Made by a program: the position numbers and the translations under genes
Assembly (NCBI GenBank): GCA_001871085.1
Contig: MNUQ01000153.1
Location: 1-38,561 of the forward strand
DNA length: 38,561 nt
Reading direction: 5' to 3'
Origin: Desulfovibrionaceae bacterium CG1_02_65_16
Lineage (GTDB): Bacteria; Desulfobacterota; Desulfovibrionia; Desulfovibrionales; Desulfovibrionaceae
Shown here: piece after piece, positions 30,750 to 38,453 of the stretch
How the letters are laid out: every line of letters starts with the position of its first letter
How positions within the stretch are numbered: position 1 is the stretch's first letter
The notes under the pieces: generated by a model
Database searches by the model: none
What the model saw: the letters and a program-made list of their open reading frames with translations, nothing else
What the model was told of the DNA's origin: nothing

Positions 30750-31586
30750 ATGACAAACATGAGCAGAAGAGATGTGTTGGGTTGGCTTGGCGGCGCGGCG
30801 CTTGGCGGCGTGCTGGCTGGTGTTGGCGGCGTTGTGGCCACGGCGGGCGACGGGCTGGCGGCCAAGAATGACAAGCCGAAGCTTAAGGAGACGCCCAAGC
30901 CGGCGGCTTGGGTTCCGCACAAGCTGAACGCGGTGGAGTGCGCGCCCGTGGCCTATGCCGGCTACTGGGATGACGGCCTGGGCTGTTGCTACGGCTCGTT
31001 TCACGCCATCATCGGCGCCATGGGCGAAAAGTTCGGCGCGCCGTACAATCAGTTTCCCTTCCGTATGATGGAGGTGGGCAAGAGCGGCATTTCCGAGTGG
31101 GGCACCATCTGCGGCGCGCTTTTGGGCGCGGCCAGCGCCTATGCCCTGTTTTGGGGCCGCAAGGAGCGCGATCCCATGGTGACGGAACTGTTCCGCTGGT
31201 ACGAGCGCACGGCCTTCCCCATCTATGATCCCGGCGCGGGGGCGCAGGGCGCTGCCGGACCGCTGCCCACCCATGTTCCCGGTTCTGTGCTTTGCCACAT
31301 TTCGGTGAGCAGCTGGTGCCAGGCCACAGGCATCGACGCCGGGAACGTCAAGCGCAGCGAGCGTTGCGCGCGCGTTACCGCCGATGTGACGTCCAAGGCC
31401 ATTGAGATCATGAACGCCAAGATAGACGGCACATTCGCACCGGCGCTCAAGTCCCAGGCGGAAGCGGCCTGCGGGGCCTGCCACGGCAAGGGCAAGGTTT
31501 CGCCCATGCTCAAGGGCCGCATGGACTGCACGCCCTGCCATGGCGGAAGCGCGCACGTGCAGGACAAGTTCCACAACCACCCGTAG
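30750..31586 (+). CDS. Split-Soret cytochrome c-like dihaem protein (Tat-exported)
   Basis: 278 aa from the ATG at 30750, which has GAGGAG about 8 nt upstream. An in-frame GTG at 30702 lies in the leader hairpin and is rejected. A twin-arginine signal (SRRDVLGWLGGAALGGVLAG) sends the folded protein to the periplasm. The middle region carries a C_GCAxxG_C_C-like module (GLGCCYGSFHAIIGAMGEKFG, WGTICGALLGAASAY, LCHISVSSWC). The C-terminus has two c-haem sites, Cys241-Gly-Ala-Cys244-His245 and Cys260-Thr-Pro-Cys263-His264. This arrangement is that of Desulfovibrio split-Soret cytochrome c, an electron carrier of unclear physiological role. It is a single gene behind a sigma-54-type promoter. Confidence 0.9.
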   Translation: MTNMSRRDVLGWLGGAALGGVLAGVGGVVATAGDGLAAKNDKPKLKETPKPAAWVPHKLNAVECAPVAYAGYWDDGLGCCYGSFHAIIGAMGEKFGAPYNQFPFRMMEVGKSGISEWGTICGALLGAASAYALFWGRKERDPMVTELFRWYERTAFPIYDPGAGAQGAAGPLPTHVPGSVLCHISVSSWCQATGIDAGNVKRSERCARVTADVTSKAIEIMNAKIDGTFAPALKSQAEAACGACHGKGKVSPMLKGRMDCTPCHGGSAHVQDKFHNHP

Positions 31587-32301
31587 GTCAGGCAAGGCCG
31601 GGGGGACGTGCATTTTTGACATGAGCCTCTGCCACCACTTGTGCCAGGGGAGGGCGTTTGGGAGAGCGCCCTCCCCACCCCAGGGCGTGGCAAGGGCAGG
31701 GGCGCGGCTGGGTCGCCGGCCGCGTGTGAGCAGTTTTCCGCACCACCCCTCGCGGAAAAGGGAACAAGGGGGAGGGCGGTGGCCCCCGCCTCCCCCGCAT
31801 TCCCGCCGTTGCGGGGGCCGGCTGTGGAAGCCGGCGGCGATTGCGGCGTGGCGCAAGGACGAAGACAGCTGCGCCGGAGCGCTTGTCCCTGTCTGAACCC
31901 GAATGGTCGGAGCTGGCGGCGCGGCGGTCTGGACGGAGGCCAAATTTTGCCGAATGGTCCCGGGCGAATGGCCCTTGGTCGAATGGTCCAATTTCATGGT
32001 TCCCGCGCGGCGCCTCCACGCGCAAGAACAGGGGAGGGCCCCCGCACGCCCTCCCCGCCTTGCGGGGGCGCAACCGCCGCAGCGGAAAGAAGCACTTCGC
32101 GTCCGGCGCTCTCCTTACGGGCGTGGGGAGGGGGAGGGCGCCGGGCCCTCCCCGCATTTTCCGGCCAGTCTGGCCGATTCGTTCACCAGATGCGCCTGGC
32201 TGCGGCAAGTCAGGCGGTTCAGCCAATGCAGGCGATCCGGCCCTCACGCAGACGGGCGGGCTGTTTTTTGCCAATCGGGGCGGCGGACTGGTCCGGGACG
32301 G
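31587..32301. other. 715-bp gap without a convincing gene
   Basis: Open frames exist on both strands, but they are low-complexity, Arg/Pro/Gly-rich and lack ribosome-binding sites and family features. The gap instead holds four related GC hairpins (separate entry). It also holds four copies of the hexamer GAATGG between 31900 and 31990, three of them inside GAATGGTC. Possibly a repeat-rich junction or the remains of a lost gene. Confidence 0.6.
31647..32153. repeat. Four related GC-rich hairpin repeats (GGGGAGGGC / GCCCTCCCC)
   Basis: Four inverted repeats share the same arms. They are 31647-31676 (10-bp arms GGGGAGGGCG/CGCCCTCCCC), 31768-31796 (imperfect, GGGGGAGGGCGG with CCGCCTCCCCC), 32031-32056 (9-bp arms, 8-nt loop) and 32131-32153 (9-bp arms, 5-nt loop). 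The loops differ while the arms are conserved, as in REP-type or dispersed palindromic elements. None is followed by a clear T-run. Confidence 0.75.
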
Positions 32302-32586
32302 CTACTCGCGCATGGCGTGCTTGAACTGGTAGGCCAGCTCCCAAATGTCCTCGCCCACGCGCAGGCTTTCGGCAATGCCGCGCGAATAGATGAAATCCGC
32401 GCCGCGCCAGCTTACAAAGATGTCCAGATCCTTGAGAAAACGCATGGCGTTGGCTTCGCCCTCGGCCGGCGTCGGGGCCGCGGACACTTGTTCGGCCAGG
32501 GCGGCCTCGATTTTGGCGTGCAGGTCCGCCTTTTGGTCCTCGCGCAACATGTTCAGCAATTTTGCAAGCAGCGTCTCGCGTTCCAT
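32302..32586 (-). CDS. Small hypothetical protein (94 aa) at the end of the sensor-regulator operon
   Basis: 94 aa from the ATG at 32586 (MERETLLAKLLNMLREDQKADLHAKIEAALAEQ). GGGGAGG directly precedes the ATG; an upstream in-frame ATG overlaps the regulator stop region and is less likely. The N-terminal 35 residues are strongly helical. The rest (RFLKDLDIFVSWRGADFIYSRGIAESL, then ELAYQFKHAM) looks soluble and mixed. No family was recognised and no membrane or signal segment is present. It starts 13 nt after the response-regulator stop and is probably co-transcribed with it. Confidence 0.7.
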   Translation of the reverse strand: MERETLLAKLLNMLREDQKADLHAKIEAALAEQVSAAPTPAEGEANAMRFLKDLDIFVSWRGADFIYSRGIAESLRVGEDIWELAYQFKHAMRE

Positions 32587-32599
32587 ACTCCTCCCCGTG

Positions 32600-34015
32600 C
32601 TAGTTCTTCCGGTAGTCACCGGTGTTTATGCGCAATCGCTTGAGTATCTTCTGCAAGGAGAAGCGCTCCACGCCGCTTATCCTCGCCGCCTCTGAAACAT
32701 TGCCCTGGGTGTGCTCCAGCAGGCGGTGCACATAGGTGCGGGTGAAGTCATCCAGCACCATCTGCTTGGTTTCCTTGTAGGGCGAAAAAACGCTGCTGTT
32801 TTGCTGGGGGGTGCCGGCCCCGCTCTCCACCTGGCGCACGTGCGCGGCCTCTATGCGCTCGCCCGGGCAGAACACGGCCAGCCGGCGCACCAGGTTCAGC
32901 AGCTCGCGCACGTTGCCCGGCCAGGCGCGGCAGGAGAGGTACGAGAGGGCCTCGTTGGAAAGCTCCTTTTGCGCCACGCCGAGCTCCCGGCAGACCGTGA
33001 GCAGAAAGTGGCTGGCGATGCGCGGAATGTCCTCGGCGCGTTCGCGCAGGGGGGGCACGTGGATGGCCAGCACGTTGAGCCGGAAGTAGAGGTCCTCGCG
33101 GAAGCTCTGGTCGGCGATCTTGGCCTCCAGATTCTGGTTGGTGGAGGCCAGGATGCGCACGTTGACCGTAAGAGCCTCGTTGGTGCCCACCGGGCGCACC
33201 TCGCCCTCCTGGATGACGCGCAGCAGCTTGGTCTGCACGGCGGCGGGGATGTCGCCTATCTCGTCGAGCAGAATGGTGCCCAGGTTGGCGGCCATGAACA
33301 GGCCCTTGCGGCTCATTGAAGCGCCGGTGAAGGCTCCGCGCGCATGGCCGAAAAGCTCGCTTTCCAGCAGCGCGTCGGGGATGGCGGGGCAGTTGACGGA
33401 GATGAAGGGCGCTCCCGAGCGGTGTCCCAGAGCCTGGATGGAGCGCGCCACCAGCTCCTTGCCCGTGCCGGACTCGCCCCGGATGAGCACGGTGTAGTCG
33501 CTGGCGGCCACGGCCAGTATGGACTTGCGCAGCCGCCGCATGGCCTGGCTTTCGCCAATGAGCATGGGGCCGAGCTCGCTGTCGGCGGCTTTTTCGCGCA
33601 GGCGCATGTTCTCGCGCAGCAGCAGGCTGCGCTCCATGGCCTTGCCCACCACGCGGAACAGATGCTCCTGGTCGATGGGCTTGGTGAGGAAGTCGTAGGC
33701 GCCTTCCTTCAGCGCGGCCACGGCTGTTTCCACGGAGCCAAAGGCCGTGAGCATGATGACCGTGAGCGAGGGATTTTGCGCCAGGGCGGCGGTGAGCAGG
33801 TGCTGTCCGGAAAGCCCGGGCATGCGCAGGTCGGTAATGAGCAGGTCGTATTCGCCGCGGTCCAGCTCGGTGAGCGCCTCATCGGCCGCGGTGCGCACCT
33901 CGAAGGTCCAGCTGGGGAACTGCCCGGCGAGCAGGCGCGAGAGCCCCGCCGCGAAGTCGCGCTGGTCGTCCACAAGCAGCACATTGCCGCCGGGCGCGGC
34001 GGTTTGTCCGGTCAT
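32600..34015 (-). CDS. Sigma-54-dependent response regulator (NtrC family)
   Basis: 471 aa. Receiver domain (about 10-125) with phospho-acceptor Asp62 (LLITDLRMPGLSG) and Lys112 (FLTKPID). The AAA+ domain (about 150-385) has Walker A GESGTGKE (180-187), the sigma-54 contact loop GAFTGA (227-232), Walker B ILLDEIGDIP and the arginine-finger region FREDLYFRLNVL. A Fis-type helix-turn-helix ends the protein (GNVSEAARISGVERFSLQKILKRL). It activates transcription from -24/-12 promoters after phosphorylation. The ATG overlaps the kinase stop by 4 nt (ATGA), so the two are an obligate pair. The two sigma-54-type promoters in this window are natural candidate targets. Confidence 0.95.
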   Translation of the reverse strand: MTGQTAAPGGNVLLVDDQRDFAAGLSRLLAGQFPSWTFEVRTAADEALTELDRGEYDLLITDLRMPGLSGQHLLTAALAQNPSLTVIMLTAFGSVETAVAALKEGAYDFLTKPIDQEHLFRVVGKAMERSLLLRENMRLREKAADSELGPMLIGESQAMRRLRKSILAVAASDYTVLIRGESGTGKELVARSIQALGHRSGAPFISVNCPAIPDALLESELFGHARGAFTGASMSRKGLFMAANLGTILLDEIGDIPAAVQTKLLRVIQEGEVRPVGTNEALTVNVRILASTNQNLEAKIADQSFREDLYFRLNVLAIHVPPLRERAEDIPRIASHFLLTVCRELGVAQKELSNEALSYLSCRAWPGNVRELLNLVRRLAVFCPGERIEAAHVRQVESGAGTPQQNSSVFSPYKETKQMVLDDFTRTYVHRLLEHTQGNVSEAARISGVERFSLQKILKRLRINTGDYRKN

Positions 34016-36510
34016 CGGCCCTCCTTGGCGGGTGTGGCGGCGGCGAGGTTGTCGGTCGATGTGCTGGCCGATGTCCTGGCCGCTTCGCCGGCCGGTTCAC
34101 TGGTCAAAGCCTCGGCTCCGGCGGCGGGGAAGGTCAAGGTAAATATGGCGCCGTCGTCGCTCGCCACCTCCACCGAGCCGCCCAGCTCGCGCATGAGCTC
34201 ATGCACAACGGTGAGGCCAAGTCCGGTGCCCTTGCCAATTTCCTTGGTGGTGAAGAAGGGGTCGAAGATCTGCCCGATGTTTTCCGGGGCGATGCCCGGG
34301 CCGTTGTCGGCCACGACGAGGCGCGCGGCGCGGCCGTTCGCCACCGTGCGGGTGCGGACAGTGATGCGTCCGGTTTCCGGAGCCACGGCGTCGAAGGCGT
34401 TGACGAGCAGGTTGGTCAGAATCTGCTCCAGGGTCGAGGCGTCGGCCGTGACCAGCGGCAGATCCCCGGCGAGCTCCAGGGTGAGCGCCACGCCGTTCTT
34501 GTCCACCTGCACGCGGAAGATCTGCGCCAGGTAGCGCGCCACGCCGTTCAGGTCGCTTGGGCCCGTGGCCGACTTGTTGGCCCGCGCCAGGCCGAGCAGG
34601 TCCTGCAGCACCTTTTGCGCCTTCTTGGTGTGCCGCACAATGACTTCCAGATCCTCTTGCGCCTGGCTGCCCTGCTGGCTTTTTTGCAACAGCTGGGCAT
34701 AGCAGCTGATGACGCCGAGGGGGTTGTTGATCTCGTGCGCCAGCCCGGCGGCCAGCTTGCCCAGCGCGGCCAGCTTCTCGCTTTGCTGCATTTGGGCGCG
34801 CATGCGTTTTTCTGTGGTGGTCTCGCGGATGTAGACCACGGCGCGCCCCACGCCGGCGCCGTCGCTCAAGGGGTACACGCTTACGGCCAGGGTGCGCTGG
34901 CCGGGCAGCTCGAACTCCAGGCTTGAGGGCGCCGCGCCGGAGATGGCCGCTGCCAGGGTGCCGTCCTTGACAGCCGGGGCGGAGATGCTGGCGAACCAGG
35001 TCTGGATGCGCGAGCCGGGGCGGATGCCCTCGGCCAGGGCCCGGGCCGAGGAGTTGGCCAGCACCACGGAGCCGCTCTCGTCCACCAGCAGCAGCGGGTC
35101 GGAGATGCCCTCGAAAATGAGCTCCAGCAGGCGGTTTTGGCGCAGCAGGGCGTCGATGGCCTCCAGGTTCTCGATGGCGATGCCCAGCTGCTGGCCGAGC
35201 GCCAACAGAATCTCCGGGGCCACCTCGGGCCGCTTGCCGCCTTCCCAGAACAGCCCCATGAGCCCGCGGTTGAAGTCCGAGGTGCTCACGGGCACGAAGA
35301 CGCGGTCGGCCTCCATGCGCACCTGCCCGTTGTTCACCACGCGCACCCAATCGCGCGGCATCAGCGCCTCGCAGTCCGGACCGGGCCAGGCGTATTGCTG
35401 GCGGCCCAGGGGCGCGCACAGGTAGGCCGCGCGCGTGGCGCCAAAGCGCTGGGCGATGCGCGGCAGGGCCGCGTTCAACAGTTCGGCGTGGTCCTGGCTG
35501 CGGTTCAGGTCGCCCAGAATATCCACAAAGAGGCGCACGTCGGTCTTGTGCTCGGCCGCTTCCTGGCTCAGGTCGGCCGTGCGGCTGCGCACCTTGTTCT
35601 CTAGGTTGGCGGCGTAGTCCTCCAACTGGCAGCGCGCCTCGCGCAGGTGCGCTGCGAAGGCGCCGAAGGCCTCCAGCAGCGAGTGGATCTCGTCACCCTC
35701 GTCCAGGCGGTCCAGGATGCTCTGGTCCTTGGGGCTGGTGAAGTTCTCGCGGAAAATGCCCGAGAGCCGGCGCAGGTTCGTCACCACCAGCCGGTTGAAG
35801 AATATGACGATGAGCAGGAACACGCCCGCCGCCACCGCGAAGAACGAGCCGCCGAAAAGCGTTATGGACTGGCGGATGTGCTTGACGCTTTTGTCCACGG
35901 GCATGCCCACAAAATCCAGCCCGGCCAGCTCGCCCTCCTTGCGGCCAAAGCCGCGCTCGGCCCCGTAGCGCTCTATGAGCACGCGCGGGGCGTTTTGAGG
36001 GTCGCCGTGGCAGCTCATGCACTCGCGCTCGAAATGCACCGGCCGCGCCATGACGAAGTGCTCCACGCCGTCTATTTCGCGGTAGCCGCGGTAGGTGCTG
36101 GCCTCCGGGTGGCGCTGAAAATAGTGGATGAGCCCGCGCTCCATCTCGTTGGCGGCGGAGGCCGGGTTGCGCGGCGAAAGCGCCACGCGCCGGTACAGGT
36201 ACTGGTCGCGCTGGGTGTTCAGGTCCACCAGCACTTTGCGGGTGACGAAGGAGGTGCTCATGGCCTCCAGCAGAAACTGCTGGGGCGGAATGTTCTGGCG
36301 CACGGTGGGGCGCAGAATGTCGCGCACATACTGCTGCACAGAGGACAGGTGCGAAAAGACCAGCTCGGCCTTGGCCTCGGCCTCGATGTGCAGCATTTCG
36401 CGCAGGTGCATGTTGAGGGAGAAGAGAAAAACGCCTCCAAGCAGGAGGAAAATGCCCGCCAGCCCTAGCAAAAACTTGCTTTGCAGCTTGCCGTGAAGGT
36501 GATGCGTCAT
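34012..36510 (-). CDS. Membrane sensor histidine kinase with c-haem-binding periplasmic domain
   Basis: 832 aa. A membrane segment at about 12-33 is followed by a periplasmic Tll0287-like (DUF3365) domain. That domain contains a c-haem attachment motif, Cys164-Met-Ser-Cys167-His168 (RECMSCHGDPQNAP). A second membrane segment (about 216-240) and a HAMP linker (VTNLRRLSGIFRENF, then DEIHSLLEAFGAF) lead inwards. Next come a coiled coil, a GAF-like domain (about 325-450) and a PAS-like domain (about 460-565; DPLLLVDESGSVVLANSSARAL). HisKA has His592 (GLAHEINNPLGVISCYAQLL). The ATPase domain has NLLVNAFDAVAP, VADNGPGIAPENI and FFTTKEIGKGTGLGL. Likely senses redox state or a haem ligand and phosphorylates the coupled regulator. 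AGGA lies about 8 nt before the ATG. Confidence 0.93.
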   Translation of the reverse strand: MTHHLHGKLQSKFLLGLAGIFLLLGGVFLFSLNMHLREMLHIEAEAKAELVFSHLSSVQQYVRDILRPTVRQNIPPQQFLLEAMSTSFVTRKVLVDLNTQRDQYLYRRVALSPRNPASAANEMERGLIHYFQRHPEASTYRGYREIDGVEHFVMARPVHFERECMSCHGDPQNAPRVLIERYGAERGFGRKEGELAGLDFVGMPVDKSVKHIRQSITLFGGSFFAVAAGVFLLIVIFFNRLVVTNLRRLSGIFRENFTSPKDQSILDRLDEGDEIHSLLEAFGAFAAHLREARCQLEDYAANLENKVRSRTADLSQEAAEHKTDVRLFVDILGDLNRSQDHAELLNAALPRIAQRFGATRAAYLCAPLGRQQYAWPGPDCEALMPRDWVRVVNNGQVRMEADRVFVPVSTSDFNRGLMGLFWEGGKRPEVAPEILLALGQQLGIAIENLEAIDALLRQNRLLELIFEGISDPLLLVDESGSVVLANSSARALAEGIRPGSRIQTWFASISAPAVKDGTLAAAISGAAPSSLEFELPGQRTLAVSVYPLSDGAGVGRAVVYIRETTTEKRMRAQMQQSEKLAALGKLAAGLAHEINNPLGVISCYAQLLQKSQQGSQAQEDLEVIVRHTKKAQKVLQDLLGLARANKSATGPSDLNGVARYLAQIFRVQVDKNGVALTLELAGDLPLVTADASTLEQILTNLLVNAFDAVAPETGRITVRTRTVANGRAARLVVADNGPGIAPENIGQIFDPFFTTKEIGKGTGLGLTVVHELMRELGGSVEVASDDGAIFTLTFPAAGAEALTSEPAGEAARTSASTSTDNLAAATPAKEGR

Positions 36511-36589
36511 GCGGCCATCCTGCGGTGGGCCAGGGGGGCGGCCCTGGGGTTGGACCCGCCGCGCCGGGGCCTTGGCGCGACGGGCATGT

Positions 36590-36620
36590 GCCCGGACCGG
36601 GGCATTCTCCCGGTCCGGGC
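36590..36620 (-). other. Strong hairpin downstream of the small membrane protein gene
   Basis: GCCCGGACCGGG (36590-36601) and CCCGGTCCGGGC (36609-36620) form a perfect 12-bp stem with a 7-nt loop. It starts 13 nt after the stop of the 56-residue gene. The sequence after it on the minus strand (ACATGCCC) has no T-run. It could partly end or protect the transporter transcript before the kinase gene. Confidence 0.7.
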
Positions 36621-36633
36621 GGGGCGATTGGGG

Positions 36634-36804
36634 TTACACGCCGTGGGCGGCGGGGAAGAAGGTGGCGCTGATCCAGTAAAGCAGGACCAGGGAGACCACT
36701 CCGATGGAGATGCTCCAGGTGATGAGCTTCTTTTCAATGGGTTCGAGGGGCTCGTACTCCATCTTTTGCATTTCTTCAGCGATTTTCTTGTGATCAAGCT
36801 CCAT
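36634..36804 (-). CDS. Small single-pass membrane protein, 56 aa
   Basis: A short gene between the transporter and the kinase, read from ATG 36804 to TAA 36634. AAGGAG lies exactly 7 nt upstream of the ATG. Residues 1-28 are charged and helical (MELDHKKIAEEMQKM, then EPLEPIEKKL). Residues about 29-52 form one membrane segment (ITWSISIGVVSLVLLYWISA). The tail is FFPAAHGV. Topology by the positive-inside rule is cytoplasmic N-terminus. No family was recognised. It starts 25 nt after the transporter stop, so it may be an accessory or regulatory subunit of that transporter; that role is inference. Confidence 0.85.
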   Translation of the reverse strand: MELDHKKIAEEMQKMEYEPLEPIEKKLITWSISIGVVSLVLLYWISATFFPAAHGV

Positions 36805-36829
36805 ATCGTAGCTCCTTGTCTTGCGCGGG

Positions 36830-38272
36830 TTAGGCGACAGGCGGCTTAACGCCGTGGAAGAACAGCCAGGAGATGAACAGGCCGATCCAGATGATGAATC
36901 CGAACAGGCAGACGACGTACACCGCGGCCAGTTTGCCCAGGCCCTCGGCCCACAGCTTCTTGAAGTTCGACACGACGCCGATGGTGAAGAAGGTGAGCAC
37001 GAAGAAGATGCCGCGGAAGACGCCGGTGCCGGCGATGGCGGCCTTGCCGAGCTTCACCAAGCTGGCGGGCTCGGTGGCGCAAATGATGAGCATGATCAGG
37101 AAGGTGATGACGTAGCCGAGCACGAAGCGGGGGAAGCGGTCCAGAATGTCGGTGAACTTCATGCGCTGCCCGGGCTTGCAGTCGATGAACGTGCACCACA
37201 CGGCGGCCAGCACGAAGGACCAGATGCCGATGAACACGTCGATGAAGATCTTGATGGTGGTGGCGGCCATGGTGATCCAACCGGCTTGATACTGCACGCC
37301 GGTTTCAGCAATGACCTTGGCGCGGATCAGCGCGTCGGTGATGGCGCCGGAGGCGATGGCGCCGCCATCGCTCTTGACCGCCAGACCCATCCAGGCGCCA
37401 GCGACCATGGGCTCGTTCCACAGGCCCCACTGGGCGGCGAAGGGCAGAATCAGCATCTCGATGCAGGTGAACACGACCACCAGGGAGGAGACCATGATGG
37501 GCACGATGGGCCGGGCGCGGATGGCGCCGCCCGTGGCGATTGCCGCGGAGACGCCGCAGATGGAGATGCCCGAGGCCAGCGGCGCCGACCATTCCTTGCT
37601 GAACTTGAAGTATTTGCGGGCCACGTAGTACACGAGCGCCCAGTAAATGAGATAGGCCTCGACGATGGCGCAAAGGCCTCGGAAAATGACCGCGGAGGCG
37701 AGCCCCAGGGCGTCGACGGCCTTGACGCCGAGCTCGGCGCCCAGGATGACGATGGCGATCTTGATGTACATTTCAGGACGCAGGGCTTCCTTCAGCTCCT
37801 CGGACACGCCGGGAAGGAAGTTGCCGATGAAGATGCCGGCCAGCAGGGCGACGATGAAGCCGGCCTCACCGGTGAGGCCCATGGCCCAGGTGAGGTTGTA
37901 CTTGGCCAGCTGGTCGGGAGTGGCGGCGATGACCGCGTAGTGGCCGACGGCCCAGCAGGCCATGGCGATGACGAAAACCACGCTGAAGGATTTGACGAAC
38001 TTGCCAACTTGGCCGCCAAGGAACTTGACGCCAACGGCCAAAAACGCAGTGATGAAGACATATGTCAGGATCAGGGACGCATAGCCCGGTATGCCTTTGT
38101 AATTGGGGCTGACGGCGGAGAAGATCTTGTCCGCCGACGTCCAGACGCTCGTCTTGAGGCTCCACCCGAGGGCGTCAATGCCCACGAAGTTGAGCATGCC
38201 GAGCCCAAAGAGAATAAGCCCCATGATGAGGGCGAGTTTATCCTCGGTGAGCCATCTTGCTTTTTCCGACAT
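36830..38272 (-). CDS. YeiH/UPF0324-family putative sulfate exporter
   Basis: 480 aa with about 11-12 hydrophobic segments, longer than the 340-residue E. coli YeiH. The family hallmark is SGISICGVSAAIATGGAIRAR near residue 245. Other conserved-looking blocks are EMYIKIAIVILGAELG, AVKSDGGAIASGAITDALI and FLGGQVGKFVKSFSVVFVIA. The family is named for putative sulfate export, but transport substrates are not firmly proven. AAGGAGG lies 6 nt before the ATG. The gene heads the run transporter, small membrane protein, c-haem kinase, sigma-54 regulator, and its upstream region carries a -24/-12 element. In a sulfate reducer, export or exchange of an oxidised or reduced sulfur anion is plausible but unproven. 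Confidence 0.85.
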   Translation of the reverse strand: MSEKARWLTEDKLALIMGLILFGLGMLNFVGIDALGWSLKTSVWTSADKIFSAVSPNYKGIPGYASLILTYVFITAFLAVGVKFLGGQVGKFVKSFSVVFVIAMACWAVGHYAVIAATPDQLAKYNLTWAMGLTGEAGFIVALLAGIFIGNFLPGVSEELKEALRPEMYIKIAIVILGAELGVKAVDALGLASAVIFRGLCAIVEAYLIYWALVYYVARKYFKFSKEWSAPLASGISICGVSAAIATGGAIRARPIVPIMVSSLVVVFTCIEMLILPFAAQWGLWNEPMVAGAWMGLAVKSDGGAIASGAITDALIRAKVIAETGVQYQAGWITMAATTIKIFIDVFIGIWSFVLAAVWCTFIDCKPGQRMKFTDILDRFPRFVLGYVITFLIMLIICATEPASLVKLGKAAIAGTGVFRGIFFVLTFFTIGVVSNFKKLWAEGLGKLAAVYVVCLFGFIIWIGLFISWLFFHGVKPPVA

Positions 38273-38437
38273 GTGAACCTCCTTGCACGCATGTTCGAAG
38301 GAATTATCCCGGCGGCCACCCCGGCGCGCCGAACCAGACGTTGGTGGATGAAAGGGGCCGGGACCGACTCCCAGCCCAGCCCCGGAGCGTGCGCTCCCCT
38401 CAGGGCGGTCCCCCTCTCCTCACTCCAGCTTCCCTAA

Positions 38438-38453
38438 AGCAAGACTGGGGCCA
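38438..38453 (-). promoter_or_regulatory. Sigma-54 (-24/-12) promoter of the transporter operon
   Basis: On the minus strand TGGCCCCAGTCTTGCT aligns gap-free to TGGCACGNNNNTTGCW: TGGC, the C at position 6 and TTGCT all match, with exact GG/GC spacing. Transcription would start near 38427, giving a leader of about 155 nt. The AT-rich DNA just upstream (38455-38495 region) suits activator-induced bending. A sigma-54 activator is encoded downstream in the same run. Confidence 0.72.

Noticed and set aside
31840-32332. Plus-strand open frame (163 codons) after the cytochrome gene
   Set aside because: No usable ribosome-binding site, Arg/Pro/Gly-rich translation, and it runs across two palindromic repeats into the minus-strand 94-aa gene.
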